Shown here one piece after another: positions 32,225 to 43,577 of a stretch of DNA of 64,000 nucleotides. Position 1 is the stretch's first letter. Every line of letters begins with the position of its first letter. The DNA is taken from positions 248,001 to 312,000 of the forward strand of contig JAJAGP010000340.1 in NCBI GenBank assembly GCA_025084515.1, in the 5' to 3' direction. The position numbers and the translations under genes were made by a program. Under the pieces are notes generated by a model. It searched no databases. It was not told the DNA's origin and was given only the letters and a program-made list of their open reading frames with translations. Source of the DNA: Ancistrus triradiatus (taxonomy: Eukaryota; Chordata; Actinopteri; Siluriformes; Loricariidae).

Positions 32225-32445
32225 CTCATTGTAGATAATATGCTGTTTCAGGTCAGGGTCATGGGGAAGGGTCTGGAACCTAACCTGAATTTCACTTGGA
32301 GCAAACAGAGGGACATCCCTAAAAGGGGATCTGTTAATCTCAGGGTTCCATAAACATGTAACACCTGACCTTCCTAGACCCATCTGGGATTAGAACCCAA
32401 GCACAGATTATCTGGTAATTCCAGCAGCTGGCTCTTAACACACCC
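32225..32445 (-). repeat. Decayed dispersed fish repeat
   Basis: GGTCATGGGGAAGGGTCTGG, AACCTAACCTGAATTTCA and GATTAGAACCCAAGC follow the order of the same family as 33030-33265, strongly diverged. Confidence 0.45.
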
Positions 32446-32705
32446 CTGGTCAAACTATATAATGCGGGGAGCAAACTTTTGAAACCTTGTCTTCAGTAAG
32501 CTCTTGTCTTGCATCACAGACAGATCTTGGTGGACTCTTACAAAGTCTAAAACCACAATTACTTGTTTTGCCTCCAAACGTCAACCTAAGTAATTATCCA
32601 TCATGAATGACTCATTCAAAATTTGAACTTTCTGCAAGAGTAACTTGTTTTCCTCTCTGTAGCTGTGTGCAAAAGGATAGACTGGTCGTTGCTGTTTATC
32701 TATTG

Positions 32706-32707
<2 letters not shown>

Positions 32708-32783
<76 letters not shown>
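32708..32783. repeat. (CA)n microsatellite, about 76 bp
   Basis: Uninterrupted CA repeat, directly visible. Confidence 0.97.
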
Positions 32784-32786
<3 letters not shown>

Positions 32787-33029
32787 TTAGATTAGCAGAG
32801 ATCTTATAAAACTGTCCTAGATAATTGGTCAACTCCACATACATATTTGATTCCGTTTGACTTCTATTCTTAGTCCATTAGTTTGAAGCTATATATTAGG
32901 GAAGCGTTGAGCCATTTTTGCCCCCAGTCTGAATGTTGGCTCTTCCATCGAAAATATCCAGAATCTTCTAATATCTCTCTACGGTCTGCGTTTTTCTAAA
33001 TTCACACATCATCCTCATCATTCATTCTT

Positions 33030-33265
33030 ATCCACGTTCTTATCCATCAGTCCTGAACAGGGTTGTGGGAGAGCCGGTGCCTAGTCGGTGGCATAGGGTG
33101 CAAGGCAGAAACAACCCTAGACAGGGCGCCAATCCACCATAGGGCACATACATTCACGCACGAGGCACTTTAGAGACACCAAATAACCTAACACAGGGAG
33201 GACATGCAAACTCCACACAGAAAGGACCGAGACTACTCCACCTGAGACTGAACCCGGGACCTTTC
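33030..33265 (-). repeat. Common fish repeat, well preserved
   Basis: CCTGAACAGGGTTGTGGGAG, GCGCCAATCCACCATAGGGC, GGAGGACATGCAAACTCCAC and ACACAGAAAGGACCGAGAC give the inverse orientation of the family seen at 26935-27170, including its longer 3' part. Confidence 0.75.
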
Positions 33266-35440
33266 AAAACAATTAACTTGGTTCATCACTGTGGATGGAA
33301 ATATGTAGCATTTTGGCAGACATAGGAAAATATACACTTGAATTACGTAAGACAGATTACTTTGATTTTAGCTAAAAGTTTATTTTGCAGCCTCGTTACT
33401 ATTGATACAACCATGGTCATTCTTGCACTGAAATATTCTCAGTGCAATATTCTCAGTGTAAGGAAAGAGATAATTTATGGCCAAATATGGACAGCAGGGA
33501 TGAGCCAGGTCAACAATAGACATCTGATACTGATAGGCAGACAAATATGTGCTAATTACTGTATGTAGTGAAAATATTGATTTGGTATTACTGTATTTAT
33601 TAATCATCTAATGCATTTGTTTCTGAAGTACAGTATATTGTACTGTGAGAACAAATGGCAAACTTCAGTAAACCCCTTGATAAAAATTGTTACACATTAC
33701 ATAGCAAACATCAGTGTCATTCTGGGTTTCTAATACACTAAAACATTCATTCACATTCGGTTACTGCAGATTTACCACACTCAGTCATGACAGCTATTGT
33801 AAGAGGTAAACCAACAGGTCAAAAGTTTCTTTAGCTGGCTTGGAATACTTGTGGACGGTAAACTAGAGGAAAGGAAAAAACAACATGCTCCAAGTTGTTT
33901 GTGTTTTGAAGTTCAATGTGGATTGATTGAAAAAGCAGTCATGTTGGAGAGAGCGTGTGCTATAGTTATGCCAGCATGAGTCACTTTTGGATGAAATATA
34001 AAGTGTTTTGCACCCATGGTTAACTGATGTGCTCAGGTGTATAAACAGTTTTGAAGGAACGGACATGCTATTGAGACAAGTGTGAAAACGATTATTAAAA
34101 AACCTGTAGTGCTTATGGTAATTCATAGGTAATCACAGGTTCATAGGTTAGGATGAAAACGTTGGAGTATCAATTTGACAATGCACACTATGTTTGGTTT
34201 ACCTGGCAAGGACAAAGTTTGCTCTATCCTATTCTCATTGCCTTTGCTTACTCTACACCAATGTATTTTTAATTGACTTACCACAGCAAACAGAGCCCGC
34301 CTCTGCCATGATGTCCATCTCTCCCTGCCTTTGTTCCCGTTGGCTAGTTTGAAAACTCATAGCTACTAGGATGTCATTTCATTGGTCTGTGCTGCTGGGC
34401 AGGCCAGTGTATAGTGTTTTATCTGCTGGTATTAGCAGATCTATTAATCCTTATTGTGAATGCCAGCAGTGATGGGCCTGTGTGTCTGATTGCACACGGC
34501 TTGTTCCTTGAGATAAGGGTAAATGCTTGCTCCCTGAACTGACCGTCCAGGCAAAATCAAATAAACCCCAAGACCTCACTGGACATTTGTTGACCTCACC
34601 AGTTGCCTGGAGTGAAGGGGCACGAGAGGTACATGTTCACAAGCTAGATTCTGAGGTCATTTGTACACACATACGTCAGCTGCGCTTGCAGTGGACGCTG
34701 ATGGCTTCGGATATATTTGAATAAAAATACAATAAAGCATGTTAACAGCGGTATGCTCTGCCTACACCATCCATTTAGCACTCCTACATCTCCAGCTATT
34801 GGACATGTGTGTCATGGATTCCCATAATGCATAGACCTAAGTGCTAAAGCTTGATGGCCATTTAGCTTGCTTTTATTAACCTGTAAAAAATACGGCGGCT
34901 TATGGAATGACTTTGAAAAAAATATTTACGAGGGCCACGTTTAAGTCAGACAAGCACAGGGCTTCTTCTTTCGCTCTGTTTCCATAGAGATTGTAGTTAT
35001 TTCTGGCCTAGTATAAATTTTGCACTGCCTCTTCTGCTCCCTTTCTGAGACAAACACTCAGACGGAGAAAGGCAGACAGATATTCAAAGTAAGGAAATGT
35101 TATAGATAGGACAGAAAAAAGCATGGGAGTTTGACATTTCATGTTACTAACGCCCAGATCTACTATTGTGTGAAGAATAGAGATCAGATACAGCAGGCTA
35201 TGAAGAACTGAGGCTGACTCCCAACTGAGATCAATACTCATTCTCGATATGCACAGGCATAACACCACGCAGGAGTGTGTTTGTGGGTTTCTACGACTGC
35301 ACATGTGCTTACAGAAATATATCAGGGTTTACTGTTTGATTTAAACATGGGTTTGCTGGAGTGATGTTAAAAGTGGGTGATACGACTTACATATGGCAAA
35401 TATAGCTATTTTTCCATGAATACCTGGAGGAGATTTAATC
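33266..35440. other. Intergenic sequence with candidate regulatory segment
   Basis: 34280-34720 is repeat-free and balanced in composition and is a candidate conserved element. The rest is AT-rich. No coding evidence. Confidence 0.35.
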
Positions 35441-35447
35441 AGTAGGA

Positions 35448-35449
<2 letters not shown>

Positions 35450-35514
<65 letters not shown>
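35450..35514. repeat. (GT)n microsatellite
   Basis: About 32 GT units with one TTT interruption. It directly precedes the tandem repeat block. Confidence 0.95.
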
Positions 35515-35515
<1 letters not shown>

Positions 35516-35530
35516 TGTTTATATATTACG

Positions 35531-36345
35531 TTGTGGGGGCCAAATGCTCCCACAAGAATAGAAAGGTTTGACATTTTTTGCCTTGTAGAGACATTTTGCT
35601 GGTCCCCCTAAGGAATAATGCATTTTTTTTTACAGAAACTGCAACTTGCTTTTGAAAAGAGTCAAAAGATCTCCTATAGGCTATTGAAATTAAGGTTGGG
35701 GTTAGGGGCCGATGTACCATTAATTAGCTACAGTAATCATGATCTCTATGTGAAGTCCCCACAAAGGTGTGTGTGCTTGGTGGGCATGTTTACAGTACAT
35801 CGTAGGGACCTAATGTCCCCACAAGGATAGAAAGATCTGACATTTTTACCTTGTGTGGGCATTTTGCTGGTCCCCACAAGAAAAACTGCTTTTGTTTAAA
35901 CAGAAACTGCAACTTTCTTTTGGAAAGCCAAAAGAGCCAAAAGACCTCCATTAGGTTACTGAGATTAAAGGTTGAGGTTAGGGGTAGATGTAGCGTTAAT
36001 TAGTTAATTATGTCTGTGGGAAGTCCCCACAAAGATAGTGAGACAGACACACACACCTATCACACCTAATGTCCCCACAAGGATAGAAAGATTGAACTTT
36101 TTTTTACATTGTGGGGACCTTCAGCTAGTCTCCACTGGGAAACTGCTTTATTTATTTATTTATTTATTTATTTTTTTTAGAGAAATTGCAACTTTCCTTT
36201 AAAGAGCCAAAAGAGCCAGAAGATTTGCTTTAGACTACTGAAGTTATGGTTAAAGTTAGTAGAGTGGTGTACCATTATTTAGCTACAGTAATTATTATAT
36301 GTATGGAAAACCCCCACCTGGATAGTGCGTTTGGCGTGTGTGTGT
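35531..36345 (+). repeat. Three diverged ~270 bp tandem units (GTCCCCACAAGGATAGAAAG type)
   Basis: Units at about 35531-35800, 35805-36055 and 36060-36345 each contain, in order, a CCCACAAGGATAGAAAG start, an ACCTTGTGGGGAC-like part, ACAGAAACTGCAACTTTC, AAAAGAGCCAAAAGA, GGTTACTGA and TTAATTAGCTACAGTAAT. GT/CA microsatellites flank the block on both sides. The third unit carries a (TTTA)n expansion (36150-36173). Confidence 0.85.
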
Positions 36346-36373
36346 GTGTGTGTGTGTGCGCGTGCGTGTGTGT
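36333..36373. repeat. (GT)n microsatellite with GC interruption
   Basis: About 20 dinucleotide units with a GCGCGTGCG interruption, at the end of the third tandem unit. Confidence 0.9.
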
Positions 36374-36619
36374 TGTACCACTATGAAAAGACTTTCGTGC
36401 AGTACACTCTGAGACAAAGGAAAAAATGCATAATATATTTTAATTTATGTTCTAATTGCGCAACATACAGACTAGAACACTTGAGAAAAAAAAAGTTTGT
36501 CTATCTATCACCTTGAGGGCTTTTCCACTGATAGAACATGTCTGTAGCTAATTAATTCTACACCTAACATCTTTTATTTAAATAAAATAAAAGTTAACTA
36601 AATAGACGTAAAATATGTC

Positions 36620-36680
36620 AGATCTTTCTTTTCTTGTGGGGACATTTCTATTCTTGGGGTCCTCACAATGTAATATAAAC
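36620..36680 (-). repeat. Partial inverted unit of the GTCCCCA repeat
   Basis: TTTCTTTTCTTGTGGGGACA then TTCTATTCTTGGGGTCCTCA reads as the complement of the start of the tandem units. Confidence 0.6.

Positions 36681-36683
<3 letters not shown>

Positions 36684-36768
<85 letters not shown>
36684..36768. repeat. (CA)n microsatellite, about 85 bp
   Basis: Uninterrupted, the longest CA run in the window. Confidence 0.97.
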
Positions 36769-36770
<2 letters not shown>

Positions 36771-39195
36771 CCCTGCAGAATTGATCGACTATTCCTTCTT
36801 AATCCATCTCTCCCTGTTTCTTAGCAACCGGTGCTCCAGTGAATTTAAACGGCGGGCTGTTTTATTATTGTTTTTTTTTTTTTTTACATTAAGATGCTCC
36901 CGCCAGCATGTTTTGCACCCAACATAATTTAGATATTAATGTGGATTCCAAGTGAGACATTGTGCAGAATACAGGTAGATAAGGAACAATTTCAGACAAT
37001 TCAGCTGTGTTTCTAATGGAATAACTGGAATAAATGAATAAATAAAAATAAATCATAACACTAGTAAGGACATCTGTCTGTCCAGCAGCATTGGTATTAA
37101 TAGAATTAAGTCCAGGTTTATGCACTAAAAGAGCTTTGATTTATCAATTAATAACTTCATTTTAGTAAAGAAAAGGCAGATAGACTAAAAATGACAGTAT
37201 TACATGATACAATGAGACACGTTTAATCGGATTCTGACTATTTATTTGTTTTAATTGTCACTTTTATTCATTTTTGCTAAACTAAAAACAAACACGTTCC
37301 TTCTCCCATTAAGCTCATTTAAGTAAGTTAAACTAAAAACAGCATGCCTAGGCTACTGAACATAATCCATAAGCCTCCATGCGGTAGTGGTGAGTAGGTA
37401 GTAATGAAGTCCAGTGCAAGCATGTAAAAGAGTCAAAGCAACACTTAAGCAAATAAATATCAGCACAGACTGTCATTTACGTTATAACAACCACATCTCA
37501 TACACACACACACACACACACACAAGGCAAATTAAATTGATGTACATTGTTGCTGGAATTTTGTCAAGGTCATGAAAGGCCATACAAGTGGTGTCAGTCA
37601 TCCTAACACTTCACCCTATATGTGATAAAAGTGAGACAATATACATATTTTACAACCTAGTGATTAATACAGTAGGATCATTAATATTGGCTTTCCACTT
37701 CTGTTCAGTGTTTTGGATTCAAATCACACAGCATATGGAATGACGGAAATATATAATAATGTGCAAAATAGCCTGTATTTGCCAGATATTTGTATTTAAT
37801 AAAATGACATTACTTCCACTCAGCACTGAAACATATTGATTACCTCTGTCTATCTACGTAGCAGTTTGCCAGAAGTTTTAATGTGAATGTTTAAATATAA
37901 CATTGTACTACTTTCCCCCAAAAGAATGGTTATTTAGGGTCAAGATCAAGGCAAAGCAGGACTTTAAATAGAGGAATAACAGTGTCTTTTTATGGGCCTA
38001 TTAGGCAAGTCCAATAATGGATGAACATGGATGTCTCAGTCTGTTCAGTCGGTGCACACTGGGGACAAATGCATTTTGTTTCTACAGCTGCAAGCTTATT
38101 TCTACATAATAAAAAAGTCTTGAGGGTGGGTCCATCAGTGAGTCCAGGTGTAATAAATCCTGCTGACCTCTACACACTTACAGTTTCTCTAAAAAGAAGT
38201 TCTGATTTCTGTCAACTGTATTACTGATACACAGACATTTTGACCCGTGTTAAAACAATATACATCTTAGTGTCTGTAATGTACTTACTGTTCTTATTGC
38301 ACTGTCAATATCGTCAATATTACACTCGTTGCTCTATTACTTAAATGATAGTTCCAGCTTTTAGTATCTCGTTCTGTCTTTGCACCTGTGAGCAGACTCA
38401 TTGTGTTTTTTCGTTATACTGGAGCAGTTAGTAACGACATCATTGATTTGAAATGAAATAAACTGAAACGAATTCCTTTAAATCGAAAGTTTTTTCCCCC
38501 TAATAGCTGAATAGGACCTAGCTGTGCTCACATGTTTAAGACGGTTTAAAAAGCCTGTAAAAGACTGTTTTATGACAATACAGATTTTAACAGAGGGTCC
38601 TGACCGGTGCTTTTGTCTCTCAGTAAGCTATAGAGAACAGCACGATTCAAATCCGTACATTTCCATCGCCCTACAGAATATCGATTTCCGATCATATCGA
38701 AAGTGGAGAGAGCAGCTCCTCTTCATCCAATCACACACACCGTGGTTTTCCTCTCCATTTCATCACTTACGCTCTCCAACCAGAAACCCGAAGAAAAAAA
38801 CATGGTGCACTTTGCTTAAAAACACACAACAAGTGGATTGGTGAAAGATGCATCAATGTCATTTCATTTCATATAAAGCCTACTCTTACATAACGGGACA
38901 AATAAATAGGAACTGGGATTTAAACAGACTTTATGAGACCTTAAGAATTATCAGTGAATAAAACTCATAATTCATTCACACTTATATCGATGAAGCAGGG
39001 ATAATGATTTTCAGTAATAAGTAGGCGCTTCATTTTCTGTCACTGTTTGTGCTTATAGAAAGGCATGAAAATGAGAACATTTATAAAAGATTTTAAAGAA
39101 ATATCTATACTAAATATCATTACAAGTAATGAAATATAGAAATTTAGATTTTGAAGTTTGTATGCCATTTGTGGCAATATAATATAGGCCTAAAT
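36769..39195. other. Intergenic sequence
   Basis: AT-rich, with a short (CA)n at 37503-37523. The 106-codon open frame near 38524 has no family resemblance. No gene was recognised. Confidence 0.4.
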
Positions 39196-39259
39196 AACAG
39201 TAGTAGTAGTAGTAGTAGTAAAAGTAGTAGTAGTATTAGTAGTAGTAGTAGTAGTAGTA

Positions 39260-39299
<40 letters not shown>

Positions 39300-39381
39300 C
39301 AACAAATATTAAGTAGAAGCAGATTAAGAAGCAAAAGAAGAACAAGAAGAACAAGAAGAATACAAGAAATATAAATATATA

Positions 39382-39424
<43 letters not shown>

Positions 39425-39475
39425 GTTACTATTATTATTACTATTATTATTGCTATTATTATTACTTGAATTGTT
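39196..39475. repeat. Compound trinucleotide block (TAG)n-(TAA)n-(AAC)n and (TTA)n
   Basis: Directly visible; the second half (39381-39470) is (ATT)n, nearly the complement of the first, so the block could fold on itself. Confidence 0.95.
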
Positions 39476-41230
39476 TTGTTATTATTTTAGCCAATTATTA
39501 TTGTGTGTGTTGTCTAAATCCTAAGAATAACCCGAAACACAATATCAAATAAGAAGAGAAATAACAATACCCAAACCTATTTATAAGACATTTTTACAAA
39601 AATTGTAATTACAGAAACAATACATACTGCATCTACACATTGCAGTAATTCTAAAATACAAATTTAATTCACAAGTCGTTATGTAAAACGAGTAGAAGCA
39701 CACAGCAGTGTGTAACATTCTTCAGAAATAAACAAATGAAAAATGGGAAAGCGGGAATGTTTCTCAGGGCGTCCCGGCATGTTTCTCAGTGCATCACTTT
39801 AGCGCTGATGATCTTCCTATAGGCTCTAATCAATAGCTCATCAATGCAACAGCTGCTGCACCTTCATCAAGTCGAAGAAACAGCACGAACAAATAAAACA
39901 TTTTTGTGAGATGTACATTTATCTGGAGTGAAAGTGGAATGAGGAAAATGTGGAGGGCAAAAGGATGCAGAAATGCTCCTAATTCTAAAGCATTTCAATT
40001 CACACTTTTCTGGCATCTCTGTTTTTATTCCACTTTCCCAGAATTAAGGACCAAAAACAAGCATGCATTATAGAGGTTTTAACACAGGTCGAAACAGATG
40101 AAACTGCATACTTTAGTAGGTTATTTTAAGTAGGTTAACTGATTTATTTAGCAAAAAAAAAAAGAACTAGAAGCGTAATTAAATTGACTGAGATCATTTG
40201 AGGTTGAATTGTATCAGTTTAAAGTTTAAATAATAAATAAGCATACTATTTTATACAGTGTACAAAGATACAGAGATACAAATAGGTACGTATTAAAATA
40301 AACATGAATCATAGAAAATCATTACGTTAAAAGAAAATGTGTTTATGTCAAATTCTTATAAATGATTAATCCTTTTTGTGGTTTGTACTGAACAAAATTG
40401 TTCAAATAAGTTTAAACTTTAAAGGCTTATAACGAGAGAGGTGAGTATAGGCTACAGATAAAGGCCCGGTCCGCTTTTCTGAAATAGTAAATACGTGTTT
40501 TAAATTATGAGCAAATGTACCATAATACAATAATGTATACAAACCCCACATTGTGATGAATTAATTGTTATAGGGCTTCTGTGGATATGATTTAATCACT
40601 ATAATATAATCACTATATATTCACTGCAGATTTACAAAATCGTGATTAGTTTTTGTTACAAAGCTGGTGAGAAGAAAGTACAGCCTAGTTTTATATGTAT
40701 GTATGTAGGCTATATATAACCTACATATTTGTATTTATAAAATATTTACTATACAGGATTTAAAGGAACTTGTGCAATACATGTAACCCTAAAATAAATG
40801 ATCAGGTCCGACTGGGTTTACGGCAAACACAAAGTCTGTCTGAACGTGAATAATCACTGTAGGTGCCAGTTTTATTGCATGCAGTTCATCCATTAATTTC
40901 CCATTTAAATACACCTTTTCGCTGAACTAAAACATGAATCCAAGCCATAAGAATAATGGAGTAACCTGCATAACATGAAGGAGCAACAATTTAAACTACA
41001 TTAACTACATTATTTTGCATCATATTGGTTATTTAAAATGTTTAATAAAAGAGCTTCTTCAGAACTGTAAGAAATGTTCAAATAAAATGACTTTGCGCAT
41101 TTGATCTCTTAAAGTTTGAATGAGTTTTTTAACGCAGAAGTACAGCGTAAAAACACCGCACGCACACACAAAGCTTAACTAGAGGGAGTTGTGTGTAGTT
41201 GTGTAAGTGCAGGTGAATTAAAGACGAGTG
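39476..41230. other. Upstream flank of onecut3
   Basis: AT-rich, largely free of recognised repeats; no coding evidence. An extended repeat-free AT-rich flank is usual around developmental transcription factor genes. Confidence 0.4.
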
Positions 41231-41420
41231 CTCACTCACATCCATCACCCCGTGTAGTCAGGCCGCCGATACCGGAGCTCGCGCTCCTCAGTGCCGCGCG
41301 GACTTAACGGGAAGCGTAATTTATTTCCGATAGAAGGCGCTCATCGATAGAGGGACATTAAAGCGGGGAGACACGCGCTTGTTTGTGCACAGCGTTGATC
41401 CGGACATCTATAAAGTGCGA
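41231..41420. promoter_or_regulatory. Isolated GC-rich island 2.2 kb upstream of onecut3
   Basis: CCGCCGATACCGGAGCTCGC, GTGCCGCGCGGAC and AGACACGCGCTTG make a CpG-rich patch in AT-rich DNA. On the minus strand GATGGAT|GTGAGTGAG is a strong donor consensus, compatible with the first exon of a divergent transcript; a distal onecut3 promoter is the alternative. Confidence 0.35.
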
Positions 41421-41726
41421 ATATTAGCCTATAACCAGGACCCAGAACAACTTAGAGCACTTTAAAAGTTCACTCCTGGATATGTGCAAGATAATAAATA
41501 TTTATTGAATACAGTGATATTATACTCAAATGATTTAGTTCGTCTAAATAATGATTGATGAAATAGTCGGAGGCATTTGCACCTGCAGGGTCGTTATTAC
41601 CAATGTTAGTGTTTTTGAAATTTCAAGGACATATACAAAACACAAATAACATGGACATAGACAGTTAATGATTATACAGACATCAGTTACACACAGTTAC
41701 ATCAGTTACACACACATCACACACAA

Positions 41727-42074
41727 GTCCACAGCACCGTACGAATGCGGTGTGTTTTTACCTCACCATGGTTTGCCAAATCCTGTGCATTTTGCTCTGC
41801 GCCTTTACTCCTTCCCTGCTCCCAACTTTCTGACCTACACGATTGGTCCTCACCCCGGGTCAAAAAACATCATTAATCAGTGTCAGTCAATATATCGATT
41901 CTATATATCGATGAGCACCAAAAGCGAGAGCGTGCTTTCTCGCGCCAACAGGCCGGAGAGATTTCACTCTGTTATGAAGAAAACGCAATAGCATGTGTGT
42001 GCATTCTCAAAATGAGAGCATATATATATATATATATATGTCGTATATGTCGTATATGTTGTATATGTCCTTGA

Positions 42075-42140
<66 letters not shown>

Positions 42141-42164
42141 TCTCATACTTACGGTGCTGTGGAC
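41727..42164. repeat. Inverted repeat pair flanking an AT hairpin
   Basis: GTCCACAGCACCGTA (41727-41741) recurs inverted at 42150-42164. Inside, ATGAGAGCA (42012-42020) and TGCTCTCAT (42138-42146) bracket (TA)n blocks and four TATATGTCG-like units, giving nested dyad symmetry. Confidence 0.75.
42079..42138. repeat. (AT)n microsatellite, about 60 bp
   Basis: Uninterrupted, with smaller (AT)n blocks at 42019-42039 and 42173-42190. Confidence 0.97.
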
Positions 42165-42190
42165 CTGTTTGTATATATATATATATATAT

Positions 42191-43129
42191 TTGATATGTG
42201 TTTAGTATGCCCACTTTTATGGATTTATATGACAATACAATTCCAGTATATAATTATTTATTACTTTAACCACAGAAAAATGAATGTATTTAACAGTAAA
42301 CACAACATATATTTGCTGTTGTAATGTTTCACTGAGCAACAACCATCGGTCTGCTGAAATAATCCCTTTTGGCATCTTTATCAGAGATTACCAGAAATGT
42401 ACTAAAGAAGTTTATATAAAGTCCCAAAAGTACACAGTAGTATCATGTGAATCCAAGAATGTAATAAACCTTACACTCCAACACTCGAACAATATAGTTA
42501 AAAGTATTTCGTCTGAGTTTTATTCAACTTTACACAGTAAAAAGTCGTTCTGAATAACACACTGCAAGATGTTGTGATATTCCTGTGTGATCAGAACAAC
42601 ACTGGTAATACAAAACCACACTTTGCCATCTGAATCATTTTAGATATGAATTAAAGTGAGCTTAATACATTTGGCTGCGGGATTATTAAAAACAGGACTA
42701 TGGTTAGTGATTAGGTTTCTTTGTTTTTCTTCTCGGTGCAGGAAACGTCAAAATTATTGATTAGTGTGGTAATATGGTACATATGTCACATAAGTCCTGA
42801 AAAAGAGCTTAGGCTGAAAATATAGAGCATTCCAACTATTAACTCTTCAAGATGACATGTGTTTATTCAGTTAAAGTAGGATTATGCTCTGTTCCATAAT
42901 GAGTTTTCATTTTTACTGTAAGCTATATGCAATGACATTCAGAATTACCAGTCCACAATCATAAAGCCATAGCATGTTTGATAGCAGTAATTGTGTCAGC
43001 TGTATGCACAATATATCAGACGATGTGTTTGCAATAAACAAGTTTTGCCTTGATGTTTATTGGAAGCTCAGGATAGGTTGCCTTTCTTAAAGCATGTGTA
43101 CGCTACAAAGGTGTGAGGTGCAACTTCAG
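42191..43129. other. onecut3 proximal upstream sequence
   Basis: AT-rich and unique with no recognised gene. It includes AAATTATTGATTAG (42752-42765), one more ATTGAT core. Confidence 0.4.
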
Positions 43130-43577
43130 GACATTGGACAGCGCGCGCGTCCCCGGGAGCTTTGCGCGCGCCCGCGCACGGACGCGAACGCACAGCACCC
43201 AGGTTTGGTCTCTCGGTAGAAGCGCTGTTGCACAGCCAAACGCGCACATACATCGTCCAGTCCACACACACGAACGCACACATAGAGAGAGAGAGCAAAG
43301 CGTGAAGGCGGCACACAGGCTGAGAGCGTTTACAGCATCATGCTCGACTGACTGATCGCTTCCAAATCGATGGATTGGTTTTGAAATCGTTTGCTAGAGA
43401 AGAAGTAGACCAAGAAGTAGTAGAAAACAAAAGAATAAATCTGTAGGAGGTTTGTGGGCAGTCCGCGCTGTGTAGTGAGCGAGGGACCGAGCTAAGAAGG
43501 GAAACTGAGAGAGGGAGAAAGAGAGAGGGAGACAGAGAGGGAGGGAGGAGGCGGAAAGGCAGCGTTTCTATACCGAA
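43130..43577 (+). promoter_or_regulatory. onecut3 CpG-rich promoter and 5' UTR
   Basis: A sharp jump in GC and CpG starts at 43139 (CAGCGCGCGCGTCCCCGGGA, GCGCGCGCCCGCGCACGGAC). A purine tract GAGAGAGGGAGAAAGAGAG and onward (43505-43557) precedes the start codon by about 20 bases. There is no TATA box, as usual for CpG-island developmental promoters. The exact start site is not visible. Confidence 0.6.

Noticed and set aside
32581..32844. Open frames rich in Cys-Val or Thr-His
   Set aside because: They are CA/GT microsatellite translation, as are those near 35341, 36578, 58666 and 59677.
38524..38844. 106-codon plus-strand open frame
   Set aside because: It has no family resemblance, no splice context, and ordinary AT-rich composition.
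42012..42146. Possible CRISPR-like array of TATATGTCG units
   Set aside because: Units are short AT-satellite derivatives without unique spacers, in a vertebrate genome.
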